In this document: one piece after another, positions 49,702-58,388 of the stretch
Layout: every line of letters starts with the position of its first letter
Numbering within the stretch: the stretch's first letter is position 1
NCBI RefSeq assembly: GCF_002024505.1
Contig: NZ_CP019402.1
Span: 3,968,001 to 4,032,000 of the forward strand
DNA from: Plantibacter flavus
Lineage (GTDB): Bacteria; Actinomycetota; Actinomycetes; Actinomycetales; Microbacteriaceae
Length of the DNA: 64,000 nucleotides
Direction of reading: 5' to 3'
Notes under the pieces: generated by a model
The model's database searches: none
What the model saw: only the letters and a program-made list of their open reading frames with translations
Told to the model about the DNA's origin: nothing
Translations under genes and position numbers: made by a program

Positions 49702-50610
49702 GTGATCCGCAGACCGCGACCGAGCCAGGCGGCGACCGGCGCCCTCCTCGTCCTGGCCGGACTCGTCTGTCAGGAGCTCGGCGCATCGATCGCGGTCACG
49801 CTGTTCCCGCAGGTCGGTCCGATCGGCATGGTGACGCTGCGCCTCGTGTTCGCCGCGCTCATCCTGCTGGCCGTCGCCCGCCCATCCCTGGGCGGACACC
49901 CGAGGAGCGCCTGGGTGTCGGCGGTCGGTTTCGGAGTCGTCCTCGCCACGATGAACGTCTGCTTCTACCTGGCTCTGGACCGCATCCCGCTCGGTCCGGC
50001 GGTGACCCTCGAGATCCTCGGCCCACTGGCGCTCAGCGTCATCGCGGGTCGTCGATGGACGAGCGCGCTCTGGGCGGGCGTCGCCCTCGTCGGCGTCCTC
50101 CTCCTCGGCGGGGTGCTCCTCCACAGCGGACCGACGGCCGCACTCGATCCGATCGGCGTCGTCCTCGCGCTCGCCGCCGGCGCCCTCTGGATCGGCTACA
50201 TCCTGCTGTCGGCGCGGACCGGGACGGAGTTCCCCGGCCTGAACGGTCTGGCGATCGCCGCCGCCATCGGGGCTCTCGTGACCATCCCGCTCGCCGCGAC
50301 GACCGCCGGCACCGCGCTGTTCGATCCCGTCATCCTCCTGCTCGGCCTGGGCGTCGCCGCGCTCTCGTCTGCTGTGCCGTACGCGCTGGAGTTCGTAGCC
50401 CTCCGACGACTCAGCGCTGCGACCTTCGCGATCCTGCTCGCATCCGCGCCGGCCATCGCCGCGATCGCCGGACTTCTCGTGCTCGGTCAGGAGCTCACGA
50501 CACCGCAGTGGCTCGGCATCGCCTGCGTGGTCGGTGCGGGCATCGGCGCCGTGCTCTCAGCCCGACGGGGTCCCTCACCCGAGGTGCAGCCGAGCATCGC
50601 GCCGAGCTGA
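49702..50610 (+). CDS. DMT-superfamily exporter (EamA/RhtA type)
   Basis: A 302-residue protein with ten predicted helices in two EamA repeats (about 8-135 and 148-285), such as the pair LGASIAVTLFPQVGPIGMVTLRL and FAILLASAPAIAAIAGLLVLGQELT, described in part. The RhtA group exports threonine, homoserine or similar metabolites. It is leaderless by appearance: TAGCGT (49690-49695), six bases, GTG at 49702. The divergent LysR gene probably controls it. Confidence 0.88.
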   Translation: MIRRPRPSQAATGALLVLAGLVCQELGASIAVTLFPQVGPIGMVTLRLVFAALILLAVARPSLGGHPRSAWVSAVGFGVVLATMNVCFYLALDRIPLGPAVTLEILGPLALSVIAGRRWTSALWAGVALVGVLLLGGVLLHSGPTAALDPIGVVLALAAGALWIGYILLSARTGTEFPGLNGLAIAAAIGALVTIPLAATTAGTALFDPVILLLGLGVAALSSAVPYALEFVALRRLSAATFAILLASAPAIAAIAGLLVLGQELTTPQWLGIACVVGAGIGAVLSARRGPSPEVQPSIAPS

Positions 50611-50618
50611 TCGTCAGG

Positions 50619-51284
50619 TCAGGACGCGGAGAAGCGGGCGTGCACCCGGGAGGACACGGTGATGTCCTCCGGCTTGAGGTCGAGGGCGGTGTCGCCGGCA
50701 GGAGCCGCGGCCCCGCGCATCATCGGTGCCGCGGCCTGACTCGACGGCGAGCGGGTGTCGTCGCCCAGCATGCCGGGTTCCGCCAGGGCGACCGGCCGCA
50801 CGGCGCCGAGCCCGAGGCTCCTGGCGTAGGCGGTCGCGCGGTCCACGGCGTCGCGGACGGCGTTGTGCTGAGCCTCGGCCGTGATGCGGTGCTTCGTCGC
50901 ATCGGTGAGCGCCCAGGTGACACCCGTCACCGTGACGCCGTCCTGGGTCGCGATCTCCTCGGCCCAGCGGGCCAATGCCTGCAGGTCGGCGAACTTGACC
51001 TCGAGCGCGACCGTCGCGTGGTGCACGAGCGGCAACTGCTTCCCGTCCTTGTTCCACGGCCGCTCGCTCCACACCCGCAAGCGATCGGCCGACCACCAGG
51101 TCACGGCCGACTGTGCGCGGAACTGCTCCGCCGCCTGACTGAGCGCACGGTGCAGTGCGGTGGTGTGGGAGACGACGGGCTCACGTTCCGGCCCCTGGAA
51201 CCCCGCCGAGATGAGGACGGTCCCACGTTCGGCCGGGTGGTGGTAGTCGAAGCGGCCCTCGACGGTGATGATCGTTTCACTCAT
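50619..51284 (-). CDS. SIMPL-domain (DUF541) protein
   Basis: A 221-residue SIMPL/DUF541 protein: ETIITVEGRFDYHHPAERG at the start, the conserved segment WALTDATKHRITAEAQHNAVRDAVDRATAYARSLGL (described in part) and VSSRVHARFSAS at the end. No signal peptide is visible, so unlike many relatives it is cytoplasmic. The ATG at 51284 lies seven bases after TAGAGT (51292-51297) and is chosen over an in-frame GTG at 51293, which lies inside the -10 region. It diverges from the next gene across 41 bases. Confidence 0.87.
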   Translation of the reverse strand: MSETIITVEGRFDYHHPAERGTVLISAGFQGPEREPVVSHTTALHRALSQAAEQFRAQSAVTWWSADRLRVWSERPWNKDGKQLPLVHHATVALEVKFADLQALARWAEEIATQDGVTVTGVTWALTDATKHRITAEAQHNAVRDAVDRATAYARSLGLGAVRPVALAEPGMLGDDTRSPSSQAAAPMMRGAAAPAGDTALDLKPEDITVSSRVHARFSAS

Positions 51285-51325
51285 ACCCGGCACTCTATCC
51301 CGCGACGGCGGCTACGCTCTGGACC

Positions 51326-51898
51326 ATGACGGACGGCGGAACCTGGGCGGATCGACGACATGGACGACGGGGGAACGAGTACGGTCCAGCCAGTCGGGGA
51401 CTCCCGCCGGGCGATGTGGAGACCGTCGCGAAGTACCTCAAGGAGCGCGTCTACGCGACCTTCACCGGCCTCGCGATCGTCCTCGTGCTGGCGGCGAACG
51501 TGGAGCACCACGACGCGCCCGACGCGCTCTTCTCGCTCGTCATCGGCGTGGTCGGCATCACCCTCGCCGGCCTGGTCGCCGAGATGATCGCGCACCTCGC
51601 CGCCCACGGTGCGTTCCCCGACGAGCGCGGGTGGCACTCCATGCTCCGGATCGCCTGGGGCTCGCTGCTCACCGTCGCGACCCCCACCATCCTGCTCGTG
51701 CTCGCCGTGTTCGACGTCATGGAGGTCGAGACCTCCCTCCGCGTGTCCGCGATCGTCTACCTCGTCACCCTCGGGCTCAGCGGTTGGTTCGCCGTCCGCC
51801 GCGCACGGCTGTCCGTCTGGCAGCAGCTCATCGCGCTCGCGGCCCTCGTGCTCCTGGGGGTCCTCGTCATCGGCGTGCAGGTCCTGGCCCACGGCTGA
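51326..51898 (+). CDS. hypothetical membrane protein, four helices
   Basis: A 190-residue protein: a polar N-terminus of about 40 residues and four or five hydrophobic helices (ATFTGLAIVLVLAANV, LFSLVIGVVGITLAGLVAEMIAHL, ILLVLAVFDVM and the last two at 147-187). The helix 2 phrase GLVAEMIAHLAAHG with two histidines recalls VIT1/CCC1-like proteins but no family call is safe. TACGCT (51313-51318) lies seven bases before the ATG, so it is probably leaderless. It is divergent from the SIMPL gene. Confidence 0.8.
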   Translation: MTDGGTWADRRHGRRGNEYGPASRGLPPGDVETVAKYLKERVYATFTGLAIVLVLAANVEHHDAPDALFSLVIGVVGITLAGLVAEMIAHLAAHGAFPDERGWHSMLRIAWGSLLTVATPTILLVLAVFDVMEVETSLRVSAIVYLVTLGLSGWFAVRRARLSVWQQLIALAALVLLGVLVIGVQVLAHG

Positions 51899-51960
51899 AT
51901 CGCGGACGCGGGCTCGGCCCCGTCGGAAATGTCGGCGCGGTCGACGACGTTGAGGAGCAC

Positions 51961-53109
51961 GTGAGCACCCCGGAGACCGTCGACGTCGTCGTGATCGGCG
52001 CGGGTCAAGCCGGGCTGTCGGCCGCGTACCACCTGCATCGCCGCGGATTCGTCCCGCTGGGCACCGCCGAGGGCGCGACCGCAGCACGCACCTTCGTCGT
52101 CCTCGACGCGAACGACGCCCCGGGCGGTGCCTGGCAGCACCGATGGCGGTCGCTCACCATGTCGACCGTCAACGGGATCTACGACCTGCCCGGCATGCCG
52201 AAGCCCGAGCTCGATCCCGCGTCGCCGAGTGTCGACGTCATCCCGCCGTACTTCGCGGCGTTCGAGGAGCGTTTCGCCCTCGCGGTCCGCCGCCCGGTGC
52301 AGGTCCGCGCCGTCCGCCGCGAGGACGACGACCCGCACGGTCGACTCCTCGTCGAGACCGCGGCGAGCGCCGACTCCTCGGGCGCCGACTCCCCCGCCGC
52401 CGTGTTCCGGGCGCGGGCGGTCGTGAACGCGACGGGCACGTGGACGAAACCGTTCTGGCCCGCGTACCCGGGGCGGGAGCGCTTCGCCGGACGCCAGCTG
52501 CACGTGGCCGACTACGTCTCAGCTGACGAGTTCCGCGGCCAGCGCGTCGTCGTCGTGGGTGCCGGCATCTCCGCCATCCAACTGCTCGAGGAGATCTCGC
52601 GGGTGGCGGACACGGTGTGGATGACGCGACGCGAACCGGAATGGGTGGAGGACGACTTCGACACCGCCGCGCGGGTGGAGGCGATCAAGGGCGTCGAGGA
52701 ACGCGTGCGCCAGGGCCTCCCGCCGGGCAGCGTGATCTCCGTGACGGGGATGCACTGGACGCCGTGGGCGCGGGCGGCCGAAGCGCGCGGTGTCCTGGTG
52801 CGTCAGCCGATGTTCCGCCGGATCGAGGAGCACGGCGTGGTTCTCGCCGACGGTTCCTTCCTCCCGGTCGACGCCATCCTCTGGGCCACCGGGTTCCGGG
52901 CGGCGCTCGACCACCTCGCACCGCTCGGCATCCGGCTGCCCGGGGGCGGCATCCGGATCGACGGCACCAGGGCGGCCGACGAGCCGCGCGTGCACCTGAT
53001 CGGGTACGGCCCCTCAGCCTCGACGGTCGGCGCGAACCGGGCCGGGAGGGCGGCGGTCCTGGCGATCCTCGCCGACCTCGACGCCACCGTCGCCCTCCCT
53101 CAGCACTGA
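51961..53109 (+). CDS. flavin-containing monooxygenase-like oxidoreductase
   Basis: A 382-residue FAD/NAD(P)H enzyme of the FMO/thioredoxin-reductase-like group: FAD loop VVVIGAGQAGLSAAYHL at residue 9, GGAWQHRWRSL, NADPH loop VVVVGAGISAIQLLEE near residue 198, and the ATGFR motif (ILWATGFRAAL) near residue 310. Substrates of these enzymes range from amines to putative siderophore precursors. A long N-terminal insert (PLGTAEGATAARTF) separates strand 2. GAGGAG precedes the GTG at 51961. Confidence 0.88.
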   Translation: MSTPETVDVVVIGAGQAGLSAAYHLHRRGFVPLGTAEGATAARTFVVLDANDAPGGAWQHRWRSLTMSTVNGIYDLPGMPKPELDPASPSVDVIPPYFAAFEERFALAVRRPVQVRAVRREDDDPHGRLLVETAASADSSGADSPAAVFRARAVVNATGTWTKPFWPAYPGRERFAGRQLHVADYVSADEFRGQRVVVVGAGISAIQLLEEISRVADTVWMTRREPEWVEDDFDTAARVEAIKGVEERVRQGLPPGSVISVTGMHWTPWARAAEARGVLVRQPMFRRIEEHGVVLADGSFLPVDAILWATGFRAALDHLAPLGIRLPGGGIRIDGTRAADEPRVHLIGYGPSASTVGANRAGRAAVLAILADLDATVALPQH

Positions 53110-53114
53110 CCCCG

Positions 53115-54050
53115 TCACTGCACCGGCACGGGGATGGGCACCGCGGGAGCCCGCTCGGAGCGCACGAAGCCGATCCCCAGCAGGATGCACACCCCGCCGA
53201 GGAGCTGCGCGAGCGACAACTGCTCCCCCAGGAGGATCCAGGCGAACCCGGTCGCCGCGACCACTTCGAGGAGGCCCGCGAACGACGCGAGTCGGGAGCC
53301 GAGCATCTGACTCGCGGTGATACTCGCCGCATAGGCGACCGCTGTCGACACCACCCCGACGAACAGGAGCGGCACCCACCAGGCGACGTCGGTGCCGAGC
53401 ACCGTGACGTCGGCGTCGGAGGTCGTGAAGGGCACGCCGACGAGCCCGGCGAGCCACAGACTGAGTGCCCCGATGAGCAGACCGATGGCGGCGAACGCCA
53501 CCGGAGGCAGCCCCTTCGCCGGCCGCGCCGAGATGACGTAGTACGCGCCGCAGCCCACCATCGCGAGGATGGCGAACAGCAGACCGACCGGGTCGAGCGT
53601 CGAGCCACCGCTCGGAGCGACGACGAGCACGAGCCCGACGAGCGACACGACGGAACCGACGAGGACGACCGTCGCGGGACGACGTCGGGTCAGCACCCAC
53701 GCGACGGCGACGAGCAGCAGCGGCGCCATGTACTCGACGAGGATCGCGGTCCCGACGGCGATGGTCTGCAGCGCCGCGAAGTAGACGAGCTGCGTCGCCG
53801 CCACCCCGATGAGGCCCATGCCGAGGAGTCGCCAGCGGCCACGCCAGACCGCGTCCCAGCGACCGCGCAGTGCGATGAGGGCGAACGGGGCGAGCACCAG
53901 GCCACCGATCAGGGCGCGGACGGTGACCGCGGCAGCGGGGCTCCACCCCGACGCGAGCACCGGTTTGATGAACGCTCCGGAGGTGCCGAACGCGACCGCC
54001 GCGAGCACCGCGACGAGCAGACCGACCGTGGTCGAGGACGTGTGCTTCAT
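53115..54050 (-). CDS. EamA-family transporter
   Basis: A 311-residue exporter with ten predicted helices in two EamA repeats, starting with KHTSSTTVGLLVAVLAAVAFGTSGAFIKPV (described in part). The motif FGTSGAFIKPVLASGW and EYMAPLLLVAVAWVL are typical. GGAG before the ATG at 54050 decides the start. It diverges from a CGNR zinc-finger regulator across 90 bases that include a perfect palindrome. Confidence 0.9.
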   Translation of the reverse strand: MKHTSSTTVGLLVAVLAAVAFGTSGAFIKPVLASGWSPAAAVTVRALIGGLVLAPFALIALRGRWDAVWRGRWRLLGMGLIGVAATQLVYFAALQTIAVGTAILVEYMAPLLLVAVAWVLTRRRPATVVLVGSVVSLVGLVLVVAPSGGSTLDPVGLLFAILAMVGCGAYYVISARPAKGLPPVAFAAIGLLIGALSLWLAGLVGVPFTTSDADVTVLGTDVAWWVPLLFVGVVSTAVAYAASITASQMLGSRLASFAGLLEVVAATGFAWILLGEQLSLAQLLGGVCILLGIGFVRSERAPAVPIPVPVQ

Positions 54051-54113
54051 GGGTGTCTCCAGCTGCCGCGAGTGGGGCCGGCGGAAGAGGTGGACGCCCG
54101 GCTGAGATGAAGC

Positions 54114-54130
54114 TACTCTCGGAGAGAGTA
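54114..54130. promoter_or_regulatory. perfect palindrome between EamA and CGNR genes
   Basis: TACTCTCGGAGAGAGTA has perfect 7-base arms around GGA, ends just before the ribosome-binding site of the CGNR gene and lies 64 bases before the EamA start. It is the natural operator candidate for the CGNR protein controlling itself and the divergent exporter. Confidence 0.6.
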
Positions 54131-54140
54131 AGGAGTCAAC

Positions 54141-54704
54141 TTGCGTTTTGCCCCTGACACCGAGGATGCGCTGCATTTCGCCGCGCTGCTCGTGAACACC
54201 CGCTCATCGGCGTCCCGCAGCGGTGGCGACGAACTCGCGACACCGCCGCAGCTCGTGGAGCTCCTGCGCGTCAGTCGGTACTCGGGTCGGGTCGACGGCG
54301 ACGAGCCCGAGCGGGCCGCAGTGGCGGCACTCCGAGAGCGGATCCACGCGCTCTGGGCCTCCGACGCTGACGCCCCGGACACCCGCGACCGGGCCGTCGC
54401 CGAGATCAACGCGATGCTCCGGGAGTCAGCCGCGCTCCCCCAACTGCGCCGCCACGACGGCTTCGACTGGCACCTCCACGCCACCGAGTTCGACGCACCG
54501 CTCGTCGATCGCGTCCAGACCGAGATCGCCATGGCACTCGTCGACGTCGTCCGGTCCGACGCCTGGGACCGCCTGCGGCTCTGCGCCGCCGACGACTGCG
54601 ACGGCCTGCTCGTCGACCTGTCCCGCAACGGTTCGAAGCGCTACTGCTCCGTCCGCTGCAGCAACCGCGTCAACACGATCGCCTTCCGCGCGAGAGCGCA
54701 GTAG
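54141..54704 (+). CDS. CGNR zinc-finger (ABATE-domain) regulator
   Basis: A 187-residue protein with the N-terminal ABATE-like domain (HFAALLVNTRSSASRSGGDELATPPQLVELL, described in part) and a C-terminal CGNR zinc finger: CAADDCDGLLVDLSRNGSKRYCSVRCSNRVN in two pieces, four cysteines and SNR in place of CGNR. Such proteins are stress-induced DNA-binding regulators. The start is TTG at 54141, behind AAGGAG. It faces the EamA gene and probably controls it through the palindrome 11 bases upstream. Confidence 0.88.
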   Translation: MRFAPDTEDALHFAALLVNTRSSASRSGGDELATPPQLVELLRVSRYSGRVDGDEPERAAVAALRERIHALWASDADAPDTRDRAVAEINAMLRESAALPQLRRHDGFDWHLHATEFDAPLVDRVQTEIAMALVDVVRSDAWDRLRLCAADDCDGLLVDLSRNGSKRYCSVRCSNRVNTIAFRARAQ

Positions 54705-54733
54705 CGGGCGTCACCAGACCCGGATGACGACCA

Positions 54734-55282
54734 TCACTGCGATCTCGTCACATCCCAGAGGTGGTGCACCGGGTCATGGATGAAGTAGCGGCCGAGGGTC
54801 TCGGTCGTGAAGCGCGCGCCGTCGCTCCGGCGGCCCGTCCGCGCGAGCGCGTCGTCCGGCACCCGCTCGAACGCTGCGGCGAGCACCGTCGCGGCCTCGA
54901 CCAGTTCCGCGGAGACCCGTTTCGGGTCCTGCTCGCCGTAGCGCTCCTCGAGAGCCGTCGCATCCTGGTCCCAGTTCTCGAACGCGGGCTCGTCCTCGTC
55001 GAGGACGAGCCGCAACCGGACGTCGAAGATGCGGAACACGTCCCGCACGTGGGCCGCGTACTCGAGCGGCGACCAGGTCCGCGGGTCGGGCCGCTCCCGG
55101 ACGTCGGCACGCTCCAGCACCGCCGGCCACGCGGCGGCGTTCGCCAGGATCAACCCGGGGAGGTCCCGGAAGCCGAACCGCGAGGTGTCCATCCCGCACT
55201 CGGAGCAGGCGCGCTCAAGGACCCAGGTCCAGTTCTTCGTGTCCGGGACGATGGTGTCGCCGTCGGGGGTGTTCGTCGTCAT
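54734..55282 (-). CDS. DinB-family protein
   Basis: A 182-residue four-helix DinB-like protein. The metal-binding histidines are visible: one in LEYAAHVRDVFRIFDVRL and the pair in FIHDPVHHLWDV near the C-terminus. DinB proteins include thiol (mycothiol or bacillithiol) transferases, so a mycothiol-linked detoxification role is possible in this group. A cysteine-bearing start (ERACSECGMDTSRFG) is also seen. It is a single-gene unit. Confidence 0.88.
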   Translation of the reverse strand: MTTNTPDGDTIVPDTKNWTWVLERACSECGMDTSRFGFRDLPGLILANAAAWPAVLERADVRERPDPRTWSPLEYAAHVRDVFRIFDVRLRLVLDEDEPAFENWDQDATALEERYGEQDPKRVSAELVEAATVLAAAFERVPDDALARTGRRSDGARFTTETLGRYFIHDPVHHLWDVTRSQ

Positions 55283-55385
55283 GGGTTCACTCTAGGAAAC
55301 GGCATGGCCCAGCACCCTCGCGAAAGCGTCATCGTGCCGCGATCCGCCGCCACCGTCCGCTGGCGGCGCCGCGCCGATGCCTCCG

Positions 55386-56684
55386 TTACCCGGCGGGGGC
55401 GACCGGCGGGGCGCAGACCATCGCCGAGGCGGCGAGCTGCTCCGCCATCTGCTGCTCGGACCACGGGAGTGCGATCTCGGGGGCCTTCTGCCCGCTCGCC
55501 GGTGCCGCCTTCGCACCGATCGAGGCGAGCTGCATCGCGAGCGTCTGCGCGAAGCCCGCACCGAGCGTCGAGTTGTTCAGCATGACGACGACCGTCAAGC
55601 CGGAGGTCGGGTCGGAGAAGGCCGCCGAGAGCGACCCGGGGATCGACCCGGCCTGCCCCCGGAGCGGACCGATCTGCAACCCGCCCACGCCGAAGCTCTT
55701 CCAGGTCGGCTCAGCCTCACCCAGCGAGACGGGGTCCTTCCACTGCTTCTTGTACGTGCTGTCGTTCAGCAGCGAGCCGGACGCGAAGGACTGGGTGAAC
55801 TTCCGCAGATCGTCGACCGAGGAGACGACGCCACCGGCGGTCCACACCATCGAGGTCGACAGCTCGGTCTCGTCCGTCGGTGCGTCGCACTGGTAGGTGC
55901 CGTCCGCGATCCGCGGCGTCAGGTACCCCTTGGGGTGCGATCCCGGAAGCTCGACGGTGGAGGCGTCGGGGAAGCTGGACTTCGACATGCCGAGCGGCGA
56001 GAAGACGTAGTGGTCGTACAGGGACTGCCAGGACTGACCGGTCAGCTCCTCGAGCGCCATGCCGAGCAGGATGTAGCCGGTGTCACTCGAACCGAAGAGC
56101 GCCCCCGGAGCCGTCCGCGTACCGCTCGCGAGCCCGTTCGCGAGGATCTCGGCCATCGACCAGTTGCGGGTCGGGTTGGTGACGAACTGGGCGTTGAGCG
56201 CGGGCGTGTAGGTGCCGAGCCCCGACGTGCCATTGCACAGCTGCTGGTAGGTGATGCCCTCGATGCCCTGCACCTGCGGAAGGGTCTTGTGGACCTGGTC
56301 GGTGAGCTTGATCTTGCCCTCGTCGACGAGCTCGAGGAGCACCGTGCAGGTCATCGGGCGCGTGGTGTCGCCGATGCGGTAGACCATGGACGGATCCATC
56401 TTGGTCTTGCCACCCGGCTCGGTCGTGCCGACGCCGGCCGTGAAGCTCCCGGCCCACGGCGCCCAGACGCCGACGATGGCACCGGAGGATCCGGACTGGG
56501 TGACGGCGGCCTCGACCGCCGCCGTGATGGCGTCGGTCGTGTCGCCCGCGAGCGTGCCGCTGACCTGGTCGGGGAAGTCGGTGTCGGACACCGAGGGGCC
56601 CGAGCACCCGACGAGTACCGTCGCGAGGGTCGCCGCGGTGAGGAGTGCGGCGAGACGCCGGCGCCTCGGAGCTGTTGCAGTCAA
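55386..56684 (-). CDS. beta-lactamase/PBP4-fold lipoprotein without catalytic residues
   Basis: A 432-residue lipoprotein: basic n-region, helix, lipobox VGC (LATVLVGCSG). The body aligns with class C beta-lactamase-like serine hydrolases (MVYRIGDTTRPMTCTVLLELVDEGKI, QLCNGTSGLGTY, SSDTGYILLGMALEELTG, VVVMLNNS). But the SxxK site reads DTTR, the YxN site reads SSD, and the expected HxG near the end is GQAGS, so nucleophile, general base and oxyanion elements are all lost. It should be a binding or scaffold pseudoenzyme. TTG 56684 is the likely start, behind AGGGGG. A longer upstream frame is less likely. Confidence 0.85.
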   Translation of the reverse strand: MTATAPRRRRLAALLTAATLATVLVGCSGPSVSDTDFPDQVSGTLAGDTTDAITAAVEAAVTQSGSSGAIVGVWAPWAGSFTAGVGTTEPGGKTKMDPSMVYRIGDTTRPMTCTVLLELVDEGKIKLTDQVHKTLPQVQGIEGITYQQLCNGTSGLGTYTPALNAQFVTNPTRNWSMAEILANGLASGTRTAPGALFGSSDTGYILLGMALEELTGQSWQSLYDHYVFSPLGMSKSSFPDASTVELPGSHPKGYLTPRIADGTYQCDAPTDETELSTSMVWTAGGVVSSVDDLRKFTQSFASGSLLNDSTYKKQWKDPVSLGEAEPTWKSFGVGGLQIGPLRGQAGSIPGSLSAAFSDPTSGLTVVVMLNNSTLGAGFAQTLAMQLASIGAKAAPASGQKAPEIALPWSEQQMAEQLAASAMVCAPPVAPAG

Positions 56685-56812
56685 GTCATCCCCCTGATGA
56701 GCGGTCTGCGGAGCTGCAGACTGTTCCCGATTGTAACCGGGCGCGGCTGAGAGCTGCGGTCGCACGCCGCGTGCCGGTCACACGGGCGGCGGACCTGGTG
56801 CGGGGCCCGTCG

Positions 56813-57139
56813 ATGGTGTTCCCTGGAGAGGTGACCTCGAACGCCTTCCCGCAGACCACCGTCGACGCCGTCCTGGCGCACATGAACGGCGACCACCCCG
56901 ACGACAACGTGCTCATCGTGCGAGCCTTCCTGGAACCAACGGCCGAGGCCGCCACCATGATCTCGCTGGACGGGACGGGTGGCGAATGGACCTGGACGGT
57001 CGACGGCACCGCCGCGGGTGGACGGGTGCCCTGGCCCGCCGGCGCGATCACCGAGCGCGGCGAGATCCGACGCGAGGTCGTCGCCCTCTACGACGCCGCG
57101 TGCGCCCGTCTGGGCGTGGAGCCACGCCCGCACGACTGA
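56813..57139 (+). CDS. DUF2470-domain protein
   Basis: A 108-residue DUF2470 protein, the domain found at the C-terminus of HugZ-type heme enzymes. It has VDAVLAHMNGDHPDDNVLIVRAF (the conserved histidine-containing start), then strand/helix segments and EIRREVVALYDAACARLG. The start is uncertain: ATG 56813 or GTG 56831, neither with a well-spaced ribosome-binding site. It lies 1.25 kb upstream of the heme oxygenase gene on the same strand, which supports a link to heme handling. Confidence 0.78.
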   Translation: MVFPGEVTSNAFPQTTVDAVLAHMNGDHPDDNVLIVRAFLEPTAEAATMISLDGTGGEWTWTVDGTAAGGRVPWPAGAITERGEIRREVVALYDAACARLGVEPRPHD

Positions 57140-57267
57140 GCGACCGCCACCCCTCGGCCGTCGACCTCGGACGACGGCCTCAGGTGACCAAACCGTCGAC
57201 GCCCGCACCTCCGAACTCCTCAACGCCCCGGGACGACTCGCGGCACGAAGGATCAGGAGGCATTCCC

Positions 57268-57678
57268 ATGCGTCATTCACCCAACCGGCTCCTCGCCGCC
57301 GTCTTCGGCGCGGTCTACGTGGTCGTCGGACTCCTCGGCGGGATCGTCGCCGGCGGCCTGCCGTTCCTCACCACCGAGGGCGGTCTCCTGCTCGGGATCT
57401 TCGAGGTCAACCCGCTGCACAACATCGCGCACGTCCTCATCGGGGCGGCCCTGCTCATCGCCGGGCTCTCGAACGTCGTCGCGGCCAAGACCGTCAACAC
57501 GGTGATCGGTGGGTTCTACCTCCTGCTCGGTGTCGTCGGATTCTTCATCGTGGGCTCCGCGCTCAACATCCTCGCGCTCAACACGGCCGACCACTTCCTC
57601 CACCTCGCGAGCGCCGTGGTGCTGCTCGGCGCCGGGCTGGCTGCGGACAAGCGCACGCACCGGGCGGCGACGGCCTGA
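57268..57678 (+). CDS. DUF4383 membrane protein
   Basis: A 136-residue protein with four hydrophobic helices: LLAAVFGAVYVVVGLLGGIVAG, the segment NPLHNIAHVLIGAALLIAG, VNTVIGGFYLLLGVVGFF and LHLASAVVLLGAGLAA. NPLHNIxH and NxxDHxxHL are the conserved DUF4383 histidine motifs. AGGAGG lies before the ATG. The next gene begins one base after its stop, so they are co-transcribed. The function is unknown. Confidence 0.9.
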   Translation: MRHSPNRLLAAVFGAVYVVVGLLGGIVAGGLPFLTTEGGLLLGIFEVNPLHNIAHVLIGAALLIAGLSNVVAAKTVNTVIGGFYLLLGVVGFFIVGSALNILALNTADHFLHLASAVVLLGAGLAADKRTHRAATA

Positions 57679-57679
57679 C

Positions 57680-58294
57680 ATGTCGGTCTCCGTCGAACGG
57701 CAGGACGCCCGGACGGGTGAGGACGACGCGATCCGCTCCGGCACGACGTCGATCTCGAACTGTCTGCTCGCGATGTGCGCACTCGGCGCCGGTCTCGTGT
57801 TGATCGCGACCGGCGCCGGGTCCTCTCCCGTGGGTGCGATCCCGCTCGTCACCCTCGGCGTCGCCGCACTGCTCTGGTCCGTCGTGGTCCTCGTCCGTGA
57901 CCGCGTGCCGAGCCTCCGCGCGTCCTTCGCCGGCGCGGTGGGCGCGGTGGTCGTCTGGGTGGCGCTCTACGGACTCGCCTCCCTCGGCGTCACGACCGTG
58001 CCGCCGTTCCTGCCGACCCTCTCGTCCACAGTGTTGCTGCTCATGGTCGCCGGGGTGCTCGCACGGCGACTCCGGCGGGTCACCCTCGCATCGACGGCGC
58101 CGGACGAACTCGAGCTCGACGCCCTGGTGACGCGCGCGAGCCGTCGGCCACATCGCGAGCCGAGCACCGGACGGTACGTGCTCACCCTGCTCGTCGGGGC
58201 GGCGTTCGTGGCGGCCCTCACCACACCGGCGCTGGCGCAGACCAACGCCGGTGCGTTCGCGGTCCCGCACGGTTCCCTGCACAGCAGCCACTGA
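57680..58294 (+). CDS. hypothetical membrane protein
   Basis: A 204-residue protein with four helices: CLLAMCALGAGLVLIATGAG, IPLVTLGVAALLWSVVVLV, FAGAVGAVVVWVALYGLASLG and LSSTVLLLMVAGVL, then a polar stretch, a fifth helix (YVLTLLVGAAFVAALTT) and an exposed tail with four histidines (VPHGSLHSSH). The histidine tail may bind metal or heme. The ATG at 57680 is one base after the DUF4383 stop. No family is recognised. Confidence 0.78.
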   Translation: MSVSVERQDARTGEDDAIRSGTTSISNCLLAMCALGAGLVLIATGAGSSPVGAIPLVTLGVAALLWSVVVLVRDRVPSLRASFAGAVGAVVVWVALYGLASLGVTTVPPFLPTLSSTVLLLMVAGVLARRLRRVTLASTAPDELELDALVTRASRRPHREPSTGRYVLTLLVGAAFVAALTTPALAQTNAGAFAVPHGSLHSSH

Positions 58295-58348
58295 TTTCCT
58301 CCACAGCGACAGATCCACCCTCCCGTTCAGGAGCCCGGCCCGTTACAC

Positions 58349-58367
58349 TTAGGCAACCCTTACCGAG
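58349..58367 (+). promoter_or_regulatory. DtxR/IdeR-like iron box before the heme oxygenase gene
   Basis: TTAGGCAACCCTTACCGAG matches the TTAGGTTAGSCTAACCTAA consensus at about 12 of 18 arm positions. It begins on the last base of TACACT (58344-58349), the probable -10, and lies 22 bases before the ATG, the position for iron-dependent repression. Binding is inferred. Confidence 0.55.
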
Positions 58368-58388
58368 CCAGCCGACGCGGAGTCCGAC

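Noticed and set aside
55386..56684. The beta-lactamase-fold lipoprotein as an antibiotic resistance gene
   Set aside because: Its SxxK, YxN and HxG positions are all substituted, so hydrolysis is not expected.
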